Assembly: GCA_032622095.1 (NCBI GenBank) | Contig: CP136062.1 | Location: 12,927,710 to 12,991,709 of the forward strand | Origin: Siphonodentalium dalli | Taxonomy: Eukaryota; Mollusca; Scaphopoda; Gadilida; Siphonodentaliidae | Length of the DNA: 64,000 bases | Direction of reading: 5' to 3' | Shown: positions 1 to 11,006 of the stretch, piece after piece | Layout of the letters: every line of letters starts with the position of its first letter | Position numbering within the stretch: the stretch's first letter is position 1 | Notes under the pieces: model-generated | What the model was told of the DNA's origin: nothing | The model's database searches: none | Seen by the model: only the letters and a program-made list of their open reading frames with translations | Program-made: the position numbers and the translations under genes

Positions 1-617
1 CATTATATCCAGGCTTGGGGAGTATATCCTGATAGGCTCGTCTCCTATTATAAATAATACGGAGTGTCGTCTGCTCCAGTCTATGTGAGGCTCGCTATGG
101 GTCAGACACATTATATCCAGACTTGGAGGGTATATTATGATAGGCTCGTCTCCTAAATATTCTAAATAACATGGAGTGTCGTCTGCTCCAGTCTATGTGG
201 GGCTCTCTATGGGTCAGACACACTATATCCAGGCTTGGGGAGAATATCCTGATAGGCTCGTCTCCTATTATAAATAATACGGAGTGTCGTCTGCTCCAGA
301 CTATGTGAGGCTCGCTATGGGTCAGACACATTATATCCAGACTTGGAGGGTATATTATGATAGGCTCGTCTCCTAAATATTCTAAATAACATGGAGTGTC
401 GTCTGCTCCAGTCTATGTGGGGCTCTCTATGGGTCAGACACACTATATCCAGGATTGGGGAGTATATCCTGATAGGCTCGTCTCCTAAATATTATAAATA
501 ACATGGAGTGTCGTCTGCTCCAGTCTATGTGGGGCTCTCTATGGGTCAGACACATTATATCCAGGCTTGGAGAGTATATCCTGATAGGCTCGTCTCCTAA
601 ATATTATAAATAATACT
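1..617. repeat. Tandem array, alternating 108/112-bp units
   Basis: About 5.5 head-to-tail copies. The landmark CAYTATATCC recurs at 1, 109, 221, 329, 441 and 553, so unit lengths run 108, 112, 108, 112, 112. Units with TATTATAAATAATACGG alternate with units carrying an extra AAATATTCT-type stretch, which makes a roughly 220-bp higher-order unit. The array probably continues left of the window. Its last unit ends only about 10 bases before the semaphorin splice acceptor at 624-626. Confidence 0.9.
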
Positions 618-626
618 TATTTTCAG

Positions 627-785
627 ATCAGGAAAAACCTAGCAGAGTCTCCACACTTTATTCAGCAACATATGATGATGCCACCAAAGCATCTCCTGTT
701 GTGTACAGACCTCCTCTTTACAATACCAACGGGAACCTCATTAGTAACTTTCTCACAGTTAAAAAGGACAATGATTGGCTCAATG
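627..785 (+). CDS. Semaphorin Sema-domain exon (exon a)
   Basis: This is an internal exon of a semaphorin, a secreted or membrane guidance ligand that binds plexin through its Sema beta-propeller. It is bounded by an acceptor (TTATTTTCAG, 617-626) and a donor (GTAAAT at 786). It starts with 2 bases completing a codon from an upstream exon outside the window, reads 52 codons, and leaves one base. The peptide includes LYSATYDDATKASPVVYRPP and KKDNDWLN, matching the early Sema-domain pattern LYSA...P.VYR.PL...DW/KWLN. The leftover G joins the first two bases of the next exon to give GAG (Glu), the usual start of the E-P-x-F-x-x-S-F-D segment. Family assignment is firm; class is uncertain, though the downstream peptide looks most like invertebrate class 2. 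Exons before it are not in the window. Confidence 0.85.
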
Positions 786-1276
786 GTAAATATTTACACT
801 CGTACGAGTGTTTGCACTGTGGAACTTTAATGCAGGAAATGTGTTGGCGAATAGGAAGCCTGTATTTTGTATTATAAATTTTTTATCTTTTGCATGCGAA
901 AATTGTCAAGACATCATTGACCTCCAATTTACCAGTTTAAATACACCCAGTAATGAAGCTGTGGTTGTAATTGTTGTCCGCTTTATAATTGAGACTGGAT
1001 CATCCATGTCGCCTTGCCATGAGCTGTTACATCCATGACATAGCCCCCAGTCTGAGACCTGACCAATGAAATAGCACTCAGTCTGAGACTTGACCAATGA
1101 AATAGCACTCAGTCTGAAATAGATCTTGAGTTTCTGATAAAATTCAATATCATCAGCTTTTAAAGAGACTGGATAGGGCTCAGAGTTTCTGTAAATTATG
1201 AGTCATCTCTCTTTTGCCATGCAGCGATAATATCAACTTACATAGTGTTCTATCATGTTCATCTTTTTACTTACAG
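786..1276 (+). other. Semaphorin intron between exons a and b
   Basis: A short 491-bp intron with a GTAAAT donor and a TTTTTACTTACAG acceptor. It holds a local duplication near 1043-1120, where ACCAATGAAATAGCACTCAG occurs twice. No coding signal is seen. Confidence 0.75.
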
Positions 1277-1398
1277 AGCCTCAGTTTATTGCATCCTTCG
1301 ATTTTGGGGACCAAGTTCTGTTTTTCCTCCGGGAAGTTGCGACTAGGGGTGCGAACTGTGGCAAGAAAATATTTTCCCGAGTGGCAAGAGTTTGTAAG
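1277..1398 (+). CDS. Semaphorin Sema-domain exon (exon b)
   Basis: The acceptor is CAG at 1274-1276 and the donor is GTATTT at 1399. With the G carried from exon a it encodes exactly 41 residues and ends on a codon boundary. The peptide contains EPQFIASFDFGDQVLFFLRE and then NCGKKIFSRVARVCK. These are Sema-domain hallmarks: the S-F-D-x-G-D/Y strand, the F-F-x-R-E segment, and the conserved cysteines in NCGK and RVCK. The exon is intact and in phase with both neighbours. The intron that follows is about 14 kb and carries a decayed LTR retrotransposon. Confidence 0.93.
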
Positions 1399-1875
1399 GT
1401 ATTTTAATTTGTTATGTAACTCCAGAACTTCTTCATTCCAAGGAAGCAAATAACATACGATTCAGTTCAGTTTACAAAGTCATTCGACTTTGAAACAACG
1501 AATAGTAATTTAGAATACATGTATATCAAAACAGTCAACTCGAAAGTATAATGCATTTATCGGTAAAATTTCAACATTCACAACAAATGCAAAGTTTTAA
1601 TGTATAAACACTCGTAAGCAATCCTTCAAAATCTGCCATTTAAAGCTAACGTTAACTGTTCTAACCCTCTTGTTTCGCGGTTGCATATATACCAGTTTAT
1701 AGTTTATTACGAAGACTTCACAATTCTGTTGAACTGTATGTCACGTGACCGCGAATTCACGCTTTTAGATATATTATCTTTTCATTACATGTATTTGATT
1801 GTGTTTGTTCAGTTTTGATTTGCAATGTAATGTCATTCATGGCATTGCAGGTCAAATTTCTTGAATCAATGGTTT

Positions 1876-2140
1876 TTAGCTTACCTGGGACGAAGTCTCC
1901 GGTGGAGCTTTAGTCATCATTACTCGTCAGTCGTCCGTCTGGGCGTCTGTATAGCCATCCGTCCGTCCATCCATCGACAATTATTTTAAAACATATTCAC
2001 CAGAGCTATAAGACTGAATGGGTTCATATCTGGTATAGGTGTGACTCACATTCAGTTTGTTCAATGAGGTCACTGGGTAAAATAGTTGCGAAGCCAAGGC
2101 CATAACTCTTTTTCACACAGTAATTCTTAAAACGATTTTT
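1876..2140 (+). repeat. Interspersed repeat, copy 1 (molluscan type)
   Basis: Begins TTTTAGCTTACCTGGGACGA, then CCGGTGGAGCT and a run of CGTCCGTC-like words, then a body containing CTCACATTCAG and GGTCACTGGGTAAAAT. The same order of blocks appears reverse-complemented at 40470-40867 and partly at 2627-2945, so it is a dispersed family. No protein is recognisable. The class (SINE, MITE or fragment of a larger element) is unknown. Confidence 0.75.
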
Positions 2141-2626
2141 TCACAAGTACACATACACATTTCAGATTGAACTCTTTGCACATTTTTTTGAAACATATTA
2201 AAAAATTGGAAAAAACTAATACGATTAATGACAGTTGACAGTATAACATCTGCAGCGTTATGACATTTAATCTTTAATGCAATCATGTAGACTTTTTCTT
2301 TCATTCACTCCACCCCACATGACATAGACCCCCAACCTGCCCTGCCCCCAACCCATCTCATCTCCCAACTCACCTCTTCCACCAGAAGATTTAGTCAATG
2401 GTATTGGTTCCAGGCACAGAGAGAGTTAATAGTACACATGTCATAATTGAGAATAGATATTATCTGACAGACTGCATAACACTGATGTGTGAGAGATCTC
2501 ATTTAATTAATTAAAATCAAATTAGAACAAAATGCTGTCCGGAAGCCAGTTCCCATATTATTTTCTTAACCACCACTTATCCAGGTGAACTTATTATACC
2601 CTGATTTTGCAAAGGAACATTGGGTA

Positions 2627-2945
2627 TATTGTCAGACTGTCATTCCATCCATCAATCTGTCGGGATGTCTTTCCATCCGTCCATCAGCATTTGTTTTCTT
2701 CTCCAAATCCATATTAAAGACCAAATGAGTTACTAGGTTTTGGTGTTCCCTAGGTGACTCACATTCAGATTTGTTCATCAGATCAAATAGGTGCAGAGCC
2801 AGGGCCATAACTATTTCCCTCCATGGTAATTCTTAAAAATATTTCTATGCACTAACCATAGGGCATATTTGGCTTATATTTGGTAAGGAGGGTCCCTGGG
2901 TGACTGTTGTTCAGATTTTTTTCAAATGGGGTAATTTTTAGGAAA
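2627..2945 (+). repeat. Interspersed repeat, copy 2, partial
   Basis: Shares CATCCGTCCATC, CCTAGGTGACTCACATTCAG and AGCCAGGGCCATAACT-type blocks with the copies at 1876-2140 and 40470-40867, in the same orientation as the first. The CCGGTGGAGCT end is missing. Confidence 0.65.
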
Positions 2946-4076
2946 CTTTGGAGGAAAATCAATTCACTCAAACTCTTAAAATCTACTGTTTGAAATTACT
3001 AGATGAATGGATCTCATAGATGGGGATTCACGTTTGTTCAAATAGGGGCACAGATAAAATATTTCACTCTCACCAACCCACCGTACCTGTATTTATGATG
3101 TTTGTTACTGGTTTTTATTGATTCCTAAGTTGGCTGGGTGGGGGAATGTTCGAGGTAAATGGTGAGAGAGAGAGGGTGTTTGGTCATATTTTCAAGAGAT
3201 GAAAATTTCATGCCTAATACAACATTAGTTGTACTAGATTAGATTTTTACCCAAAAACTAGGTTACAATTGTTGTCATAGTTGGATTTTATTTTCCAACA
3301 ATCTATATTTTCCTACTTCGGGTTAAACTATTGGATGGAAATGGCCACAAATTTTAACTTTATGGGGAGGGAGGTGTCATGTTGGAAATTTCCAAAAGTT
3401 TGAGAATTTGAAGCATCGGTACCAGTTATAAAATTTCAACCTAAGAGGGATGTGCAAAATGAATTATTTGAATTTAGGACTGTGGTCTGGTTGTCTTATT
3501 TAAAATGGTAAGGAGTTGGATATTTGTCAGTGGTATTAAATTAGAAATTTCAAGGTAAAGAGCCCTGCTCATCTGAGAACCTCCAGCTATATCCATGTTC
3601 ATAACGTCTTGTCGTAAGTGATTTTGACAAGCACTAACTGTTGTAGTCTGCAGAGTCTTCTCAGTATTTACAGTAAGGTAGGGATCCCAGTCATTGACTG
3701 TCTTGTATTTTGGAGAAAGTCGTGACCGTGTAGTTATATGCAATGGTCCATCTCCTGTTCAGAATTTTGAATCGTTAAAGTGTAGAGTCCCCCATTAGTA
3801 GTATCATTCAATTTCAGACTTTAGGTTTTATTTACCCGCACAATAATTGACAAAATCGTATTTCCGAAACTGTTTGCTATATTTTGAAGAAGGAATGTGA
3901 CATGTCTTTGAGGCCCGTTTCAAATGACGGATTCTTGTCGAATCTAATCTAATACCAGACTCACAATTGTATTAAATACATTAAAGATGCGACGTTTGAA
4001 CAATTAGATCAGTGCCAGATGCACCACAGACGAATCTTCGTCGGTGATGCATCTCGAACTCGTCTTTGTTTCATGC

Positions 4077-4246
4077 TGTATTGAGTTTCAGCTCTGAAAT
4101 AGAACGAAATTGTAGTTAAGTATTTTGCGTGTATCACGGTCTGTGCAAAACCATAAATCAATCAAAACATGTTGGTAAAACAATAGGAACAATATCGTCA
4201 CATTGTGTAGTCTCTCTTGTATTGGTAAAACACTAGGACCAACAGG
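4077..4246 (-). repeat. LTR-like fragment (probable 3' LTR of the Gypsy element)
   Basis: Starts on the + strand with TGTATTGAGTTTCAGCTC, exactly as the copy at 11027, and shares GAAATAGAACGAAATTGTAG and AAATCAATCAAAACA with it. It also shares the sub-repeat GTTGGTAAAACAATAGGAAC. Same orientation as the 11027 copy, as expected for the two LTRs of one element. The pairing is inferred; it could instead be a solo remnant of the same family. Confidence 0.5.
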
Positions 4247-5547
4247 TTACAGTGAAGTAATTATTTCCCAATGGCCTGCAGCCCTGACTTTCCACGAATT
4301 GTGATAAATGAGTACATGATCACCAGGATTGGCATCTGCGCAAAGTTTCTGCATGAAAAAAATCATATCATCGAGCATGAAATGTACCTTTAAATTTGGG
4401 ATTTATAATCCAGAGTCAGAATTGCATGAAAAAAATATTGACATTTTTTACCTCCCACCAAAAAAATTCAATCCAGGGACCACGTGCTTTACAATGTGCC
4501 AATGTTTTGTTTGGAGTCTGAAATTTCAAGAGGAGTGATTGCATGTATTTTATGTGTTTAAATATCGAAACTACTATTAACCAACCAGAGCCCAGAATTT
4601 TTTTAATTCTCTCCTGCATCTTGGTCCAAAATCCGTTTGAGGGCGCTACCAATCGAATTACTTCACTGTAACCAATACGCAACCAAAACTGTGTGGATTT
4701 TTGCTTAAACATATATCAAATTGTCACATAAAAAACATTATATTATTAAAAAACGTGCTTTCCAGACAAGAACTACACCACTTCTCCCTGTATTGGGTCG
4801 TATTTACCCCCCCCCCCTGTTGCAGACATTGGGCACAAAGTAAAACTTTGTCGGAGCACCTACGTTCCACTTTAACCCCCAGCAGACACCACACCATTGG
4901 GACTCCAGCCACTTTTTTTCTGTTTTATGTCTTACATCAAGTTACATGACAACGTGCTATTTTTTAATAGAAGTCGTATGGCTGTGAATTGTACTTGACA
5001 TAAATATTTTTAAAAAACAAAATAAATACCCAAAAACTGCGATTTTCGAGTCGAAAATCGTTTGTTTTGGTCGCGGAAAACACACTGCGACATATACTAA
5101 CGCCAATTTGACAATGCAACTGGTCCCATTTCATTACATGGAAGGAAATGACAAATTTGTAACTTGAATTACCCCCCCCCCCTCGATTTTACGGACTCGA
5201 AACTGGGGTTCGCTGTGTCCCTTAGAATGTCCGGGTCCACTCCCAATAACAGATTGAGAATAGTCGGATCACTAAGTACAACGAGAGGCTGTTGGGCTCG
5301 TTTGTCCACTTTTCGGTATTAAAGTTGCACTATCTGTTCCAAATAATTCATGTTAACAAAGCACCCATTTTTTGTCATAGAATCTGATTTATGTTGCAAA
5401 GGGTTAATTTGTTAGATTATGGGGCGCTGTGGAACGCTTCAGGTTCCTAATTTTGTTCACTCTTGGATTTGATTTGATTGGTGGCCAAAATCTGTACCCT
5501 GTTGCCCTACAAGCCGATGATACCACAAAACACGATTTGTGCCTATA
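4247..5547. other. Intron or element interior, no gene seen
   Basis: No recognisable coding sequence. It contains C-runs at about 4808-4818 and 5172-5182 and otherwise AT-rich DNA. If the LTR pairing 4077/11027 is right, this lies inside the retrotransposon 3' of pol, but I see no env-like reading frame. Confidence 0.5.
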
Positions 5548-5952
5548 GGTTACAATCAACTAAATATTTCCCATAGGCGACAGTGTTATGGTTAAGCCAT
5601 CCCTACGATTCATTACCATACTGAGCCAAACTTTAAATACTTTTGCGTGTAGAACTCCACGTCGGACATAAGTTCTCAAAGAAATGAATGGTACCTCACC
5701 ATACTTATTCCTGGAAATAAATTGGCATTTCCACAACTACTCCCTTTTGTACCCAGAATTTCAATATAGAAAAATACCCCCCACCCCTTACCAAAATTGG
5801 CGACCAATGTAGCCACTTGACGAACAATCCCACACAAATGGGCGAGGAATTAACATAGCCTATGAATTTCTTTTTTCTTTCACATTAAACAACCAAAGTA
5901 TCATACACCATTCAGCTGGCGGTATTTTTTTCATGCTGACTCGAGTTTCCCA
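5548..5952. repeat. Dispersed 0.4-kb repeat, copy A
   Basis: Runs from TTACAATCAACTAAATATTT to TGCTGACTCGAGTTT. Nearly the whole stretch recurs in the same orientation at 17398-17777 and, through the tandem duplication, at 24150-24529. Shared blocks include ATTTCCCATAGGCGACAGTG and TATTCCTGGAAATAAATTGG. Short indels separate the copies. It encodes no evident protein; identity unknown. Confidence 0.8.
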
Positions 5953-6396
5953 TAGTATCTTATGCGCCCGTATAGAGGCTACTGCCCACATACATAATCA
6001 GTATAATGAGATCCCACCCACCACCCCATCCTGCCACCCATAGTATCTTATGCGCCGTAGGCGCCCGTATAGAGGCTACTGCCCACATAAATAATCAGTA
6101 TAACGAGATCCCACCCACCACCCCATCCAGCCACCCATAGTATCTTATGCGCCGCAGGCGCCCGTATAGAGGCTACTGCCCACATAAATAATCAGTATAA
6201 TGAGATCCCACCCACCACCCCATCCTGCCACCCATAGTATCTTATGCGCCGCAGGCGCCCGTATAGAGGCTACTGCCCACATAAATAATCAGTATAATGA
6301 GATCCCACCCACCACCCCATCCCGCCACCCATAGTATCTTATGCGCCGCAGGCGCCCGTATAGAGGCTACTGCCCACATAAATAATCAGTATAATG
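5953..6396. repeat. Tandem array, about 97-bp unit, 4-5 copies
   Basis: The word ATAGTATCTTATGCGCC recurs at about 5952, 6039, 6136, 6232 and 6329. Each full unit has the small palindrome GCGCCGCAGGCGC followed by CCGTATAGAGGCTACTGCCC and CCCACCCACCACCCCATC. The first copy lacks the CGCAGGCG part. The array abuts the 3' end of the degenerate integrase at 6386. Confidence 0.9.
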
Positions 6397-6847
6397 AGGT
6401 TTGTATTCTCACTGATTGTCCTGTATGAAGGTCGTTAAGCATCTTACAGCCATTGTTGTAGTACTTTGCTTGCTGCGATTTACGGTGTTGGAGACCATGC
6501 TTTATTTCACCACTATTCGTCGTTGTTAGTAGTGATCCCTTTGTTGGGAGTTGTGTTTTTGTTCGGCGATTCATCAGTCTCTGTGATGGGCTGCCTGGTA
6601 GTCCTTGTGTGGGCGTATTATGGACATCCAGGAGTGCCAAATAGGGATCAGCTTTGGCGTGCTTCGCCTTCCGGATGTTTGATTTTGCTGTTTTCACTGA
6701 AGTTTGGTGCTCAAATTCCCAGGCTTTGCTGAACTCTTTGAATGCGTACGATGTGAACTGATGGCCATTATCTGAGATATATGTGACCGTTATTCCATGT
6801 CGTGTGAATTGGGCACGCAGTTTATCGATTACTGATCCCGATGTCAT
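6386..6847 (-). pseudogene. Gypsy integrase C-terminal fragment
   Basis: The peptide includes YISDNGHQFTSYAFKEFSKA, the Asp-centred integrase core motif (S-D-N-G-x-Q-F-x-S) of retroelement integrases, followed by the W.FEHQTS segment and a basic tail ending near GQSVRI, the usual C-terminal end of Gypsy integrases. The conserved glutamate region after H-x-T-S looks decayed. Upstream core sequence is displaced by the minisatellite at 6947-7245. Role in an intact element would be insertion of cDNA into the host chromosome. Confidence 0.8.
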
Positions 6848-6946
6848 GTCGTCCAGGCGATCAAGTTAAAAGAAATTAGAGAAATAGTCAGTTGTCACCA
6901 AATAATTCTTTTCATCAAAATATAATATATCTAGTCCGACTTTAGC

Positions 6947-7245
6947 CCATGGTCGTGCTGGTATGTCATGGTCGTGCTGGTATGTCATGGTCGTGCTGGT
7001 ATGTCATGGTCGTGCTGGTATGTCATGGTCGTGCTGGTATGTCATGGTCGTGCTGGTATGTCATGGTCGTGCTGGTATGTCATGGTCGTGCTGGTATGTC
7101 ATGGTCGTGCTGGTATGTCATGGTCGTGCTGGTATGTCATGGTCGTGCTGGTATGTCATGGTCGTGCTGGTATGTCATGGTCGTGCTGGTATGTCATGGT
7201 CGTGCTGGTATGTCATGGTCGTGCTGGTATGTCATGGTCATGTGC
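6947..7245. repeat. 19-bp minisatellite inside the integrase remnant
   Basis: About 15-16 nearly identical copies of CATGGTCGTGCTGGTATGT. Because 19 is not a multiple of 3, all three + frames stay open and read as rotations of the same peptide; these are not genes. The flanking words GCCCATGGTCGTGC and CATGTGCCAGC suggest expansion of a short integrase stretch. Confidence 0.95.
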
Positions 7246-7378
7246 CAGCAGGGGCTCTTTTTTTTGTTTATTTTGATAAGTTGCACATGTTTCGCATCGA
7301 CTGATGAATTTTTTTTATTTCCGAGTTCATCCCGAGCCAGGATATGGTATCTCGTGCACGTCGTAAAAAGCCTTCTTT

Positions 7379-7873
7379 TCATATGAGCGATGAATGAATG
7401 CGTCTCATGATGTCCGGTCGCATTAGGCGTGGGATAACGGCTCTTTCTCCACGGAAGATCACACCGTTTTGTACTGCAAGCTCATCCCGCACGTCAAAGT
7501 ATTGTGCGACCAAATCAGGAACTGCTTTCCGTTCAGGTGGCCACCCTCTAAGGATGATGCCGATCAGTTCTGACAAGACGCCATCATCTGCAGTTGACGT
7601 CTGAATCTCTTTAAGTTTGTGGTCTGCAATCGGGAGGTCCTGTAGCATATTGACGTACTCACAATCATCGTCAAACTGTGTGGTGAGTTTATCATTGGTC
7701 TGATAGGCACTACTGAGTGTGTCTGATAGTTCCGTCTTGCTGCCTTGTTTGTAGACCAGATTTATGTCGTACTTCTGTAACCGGAGCAGCATACGTTGCA
7801 ACCGCTTTGGTTCTTTTAATATGCTTTTTTTGTTATTATTTGTAGTGGCTTGGGATCGGAGTGCATCGTGCAC
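7379..7873 (-). pseudogene. Gypsy RNase H end and integrase zinc-binding part
   Basis: The peptide has RLQRMLLRLQKYDINLVYKQ, the tail of a retroelement RNase H domain, then the spacer region and a segment (FRGERAVIPRLMRPDIMRRI) resembling the N-terminal integrase stretch before the H-x-x-H. It ends at IHSSLI, where the HxxH-CxxC zinc site would start; beyond this the frame is lost near the minisatellite. It overlaps the preceding RNase H fragment in another frame, indicating frameshifts. Confidence 0.75.
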
Positions 7874-8345
7874 AATCTGCCAATTGTGTAGAAATCGAAG
7901 CGTTCCAATCCAAATACAACTTCCAGTAGCTCCTTTTCTATCTGGGCGTAATGTCTTTCTCTTTCTGTGAGAGCTCTGCTCGCAAAAGCTACCGGGCGTC
8001 CTTCTTGCATGATCGTAGCACCAAGACCACCGAGGCGTCGAAATGCAAAACTAGTTCTATTTTAGGGTCGTAGTATCGTAGCACAGGCTGAGATGTCATT
8101 AGGATCTTGATAGTAAAGACTGCTTTTTCTTGAGTGTAATCCCAATGCAACAGAGTATCCTTTTGTGTTAGCTTCCACAATGGTTCGCATGCATCGGTGA
8201 GTTTTGGTAAGAATTTGGCTAAGTAGGTCACAAACCCAATGAATCGCCTGACGCATGCTACATCAATCGGATTTGGCATGTTGATGACAGCACTTATTTT
8301 CGCGGGGTCTGGTTTCACACCATCGTTGGTTAATATGTGTCCCAT
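7816..8345 (-). pseudogene. Gypsy RT connection and RNase H fragments
   Basis: Two overlapping frames. 8345-7989 reads GHILTNDGVKPDPAKISAV, then VRRFIGFVTYLAKFLPKLTD and LHFDAS, the thumb/connection region and first RNase H aspartate of Gypsy polymerases. 8010-7816 continues with GRPVAFASRALTERERHYAQ and EKELLEVVFGLERF, also RNase H. A frameshift around 8000 separates them, so the gene is broken. Confidence 0.85.
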
Positions 8346-8379
8346 TAACTTTACTTCTTCGCATCGGAATTTAACTTTT

Positions 8380-8733
8380 TGTTTGTTGAGTTTAAGTTAT
8401 ATATATATAGTTTATTTACTCAGACACAATATGTGCAACATGAGACGAGAATAAGATAAATAACATGGCTAAATTAACTCACTATACAGACAACAACACA
8501 CATATAAGCATCACCCTTTATCGCCATCATCATCTCCATCATCGTCGTCGTCGTCCCTATTCGTATTGTATCATCGACATCAGTGTCGTCATCGTCTACA
8601 TCATTATAATCATCATGATTATCGTTACCATAATCAACATCAACATCACTATCATGATATCATCACTATCACCGTCGTCTTCATCATCATCATCACCATC
8701 ATCATCATCACCATCGGTATCATCGTCATCATC

Positions 8734-8765
<32 letters not shown>

Positions 8766-9030
8766 CATCACCATCATCATCACCATCGGTATCATCGTCT
8801 TCGTCGAAGCTGTATAATACTACTTACTGTGCTCGGTTAACTTAAGACCCTTATTAATGAACATTGATACGTTCAGCAATGTGTTAATATCGGTTTCGTT
8901 TAATAATGCATAATACGATTCTTTGGACACAACTTTTCGATAACATTCTGGTAAATATTTAATTCTAAGTTCACGAAGATAATGGCATTTCATCGGGAAA
9001 TGATAATTGTCCCCTTGTTCCACTTAGTAT
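8380..9030. other. Insertion within pol, with trinucleotide repeats
   Basis: This interrupts the reverse transcriptase between the DDIL region (about 9150) and the GHIL region (8345). It holds ATC/CAT trinucleotide repeats at about 8515-8810 flanked by unrelated AT-rich sequence with no recognised coding content. It may be a small non-autonomous element that landed in the retrotransposon. No clear terminal repeats were found by eye. Confidence 0.55.
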
Positions 9031-9044
9031 ATGCTACACAATGC

Positions 9045-9769
9045 ATCGTTGGTAGCAGTTTGAGATTTCGTTCTCTGCACCTCTGTATTAGTTGAATGAA
9101 TTTCCTGTCATGGTCGCGCCTGGCTTCCTGTTCTGTTTCTCCCACTCCATATATCAAGATGTCATCATGTATGGTCTAGACACCAGGCAGACCTTCTACG
9201 ACTTGTTCTAAGCGTCTTTCAAATTCATCGGACGCGAAGTTGATACCAAATGGCATATGAAGCGAACGATACATTCCGAATGGTGAGTTGAATGTCGTAA
9301 GGCGGGAGCTCTCTTCGTCGAGAATCACGTGCCAAAAACCATCATTGGTGTCGACCACGCTGAATACCTTAGCATTGTTGAGCTCTGGTAGAATGTATTC
9401 GATTGTTGCAAACGGGTAATGGCTTCGTTTAAGTGCCTGACTGAGGTGCAGTGGATCAATGCATATCCGTAGTTTATCTGGCTTAACTACAGTGTCACCA
9501 AGCTTGATATCCAAGGTGTGGGTGTGTCAACTTTTGCAATTATTTTCTTGGTAGTCAGACGGTCCAGTTCAATTTTGAGCTTTTGGCGCAAGGCAAGGGT
9601 TTATGACTGGCTTAATGTCCTGATTAGTTTCCAAATGATATTCGTTTCCTAATGTTCCAAGTCCTTCAAACACATCTGAAAAGTTGTGGAAAACTTTTTC
9701 CTGTGATAGTTCCAAGTCTGTATCCTGGTCGTTGATGCTGGCGATATTTTCGAATTTGTATCCTAACAA
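9045..9769 (-). pseudogene. Gypsy reverse transcriptase fragments
   Basis: 9769-9569 reads the N-terminal lead with VFEGLGTLGNEYHL, typical of Gypsy RT. 9514-9176 carries KVFSVVDTNDGFWHVILDEE and TTFNSPFGMYRSLHMPFGIN, the palm motifs, ending GLPGV and a stop. The catalytic doublet lies after that stop as DDILIYGVGE near 9150. The palm residues are recognisable, but the stops and frame changes mean the protein is not made. In an intact element it would copy the RNA to DNA. Confidence 0.85.
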
Positions 9770-9954
9770 GTCGAGCTGTTATGTTGCACGGGAACCGACA
9801 ATGGGCGTCTTGTCTGTGTCGAGAACCACACATTCGGCGGTATATTTTCGGTTATTTCTCGGGTTTCTGAATTTTAGTTCGCATTTTCCAAGTGGCGTTA
9901 TGGTATTTCCACTGTATGTTGTCAATAACTGCGTTGAGTGCTTTAATTGGTATT

Positions 9955-10449
9955 TCACTCTTTCAGAGCAGCAGGTGTCATTATGTTCCCTGTCGCGCCA
10001 CTGTCAATTTGGAATTTCAGAAGCTTTCCTCCAATCTCCAGTGTCGTGAAGACTAGTTTTGGACAGTCGTCTGTGTCTAGGGTATTGACATTGGTATCCT
10101 TGATTATGACAGACTTTATCTCGAAACAGTCATCATCGTCGCTTTCCACTGCTCTCACGTGGTTTGCTGGTTTTCTCCGACATACAGATTCGTGGTGATG
10201 AAGTTTGAGACATTGTCTACACTTGTGGCCATAAGCTGTGCATTTATCAAACTCAATCTCATGACGTTTTCCACAATATTTACATTGTTTTTCCTGGTTT
10301 CTCCAAGTCGGTGGTTGTTTGAGCACCTGTTGTTGACCAAAACGTTTGGGCTGCACAGCATTGATCACTGTTTCTGCACACACTTCGGGATCATTAAGTT
10401 TTTTATCTGATCCTTGGAAATCTCCGAAGCGCGGCATATGTCGACACAT
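9955..10449 (-). pseudogene. Gypsy nucleocapsid zinc knuckle and aspartic protease fragment
   Basis: Contains CKYCGKRHEIEFDKC and CRQCLKLHHHESVC, two knuckle-like Cys/His clusters that would bind RNA, then an acidic linker and LLKFQIDSGATGNIM with the D-S-G aspartic-protease active-site motif. The frame is lost soon after the protease motif. It overlaps the gag fragment in another frame. Confidence 0.8.
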
Positions 10450-10997
10450 TTGTCAAGGTTAAGGTCTATTTCACGAAACAGCCTTTCTCTCAGTCTTGAA
10501 TCCCTGACTCCACAAACAATCTTATCTCGGATCATCGAATCGTATAATGCGTCAAAATTGCATGTAGATGCCAGCAGTTTTATGTTAGTTAAATAGTGGT
10601 CGATTGGTTCATTCAATTCTTGTGGTCGCCGATGGAACTGATAGCGTTTTACTGTTTCATTTTTTTTCGGATTGCAGTATTTATCTAACTCCACTATGAC
10701 CTCCACAAGCCTGTGAGTGTCGGCGCCAATTTTCAGAGTTGATGCTATCTCACGCCCCTTTGATCCAATTTTGACCTTCTGTTTCTCTTCTGCTTTCTCA
10801 TGTGCAAGGTCAGCATATAGCTCGAACTCCTCTCGCCATCTACGCCATGTTTCTGATAAATTTTGCGAGTCAAAGTTCATTCTGTCAGGCGGTGCGAAAA
10901 AATCGACCTGGATTTCCTTTGTTATTTTCAGAAATGGAAAGTTCCCTGATTTCGCGTCAAATGGGCGTTTGTGTTGCAGTTTGTGTTGAGGTGTCAC
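10365..10997 (-). pseudogene. Gypsy gag-like fragment
   Basis: A 210-residue open frame, the longest in the element. It contains WRRWREEFELYADL and a downstream RYQFHRRPQELNEPIDHYLT segment like the capsid-type gag of metazoan Gypsy elements, then KIVCGVRDSRLRERLFRE. It is probably near full length at its N-terminus but ends by frameshift into the zinc-knuckle frame. Structural gag role is inferred from these patterns and its position. Confidence 0.75.
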
Positions 10998-11006
10998 GTA
11001 TCACAT

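Larger units (their letters stand above)
1399..4076 (+). other. Intron, no gene seen
   Basis: First part of the 14-kb semaphorin intron. Apart from the two interspersed repeat copies annotated at 1876-2140 and 2627-2945, I see only unique-looking AT-rich sequence. Short open frames here have no recognisable motifs. Confidence 0.6.

Noticed and set aside
6949-7386. Overlapping + strand frames of up to 145 codons.
   Set aside because: They are rotations of a 19-bp repeat read in three frames inside a retrotransposon remnant.
8465-8845. Serine-rich 126-codon open frame.
   Set aside because: It is translation of ATC/CAT trinucleotide repeats inserted in the retrotransposon.
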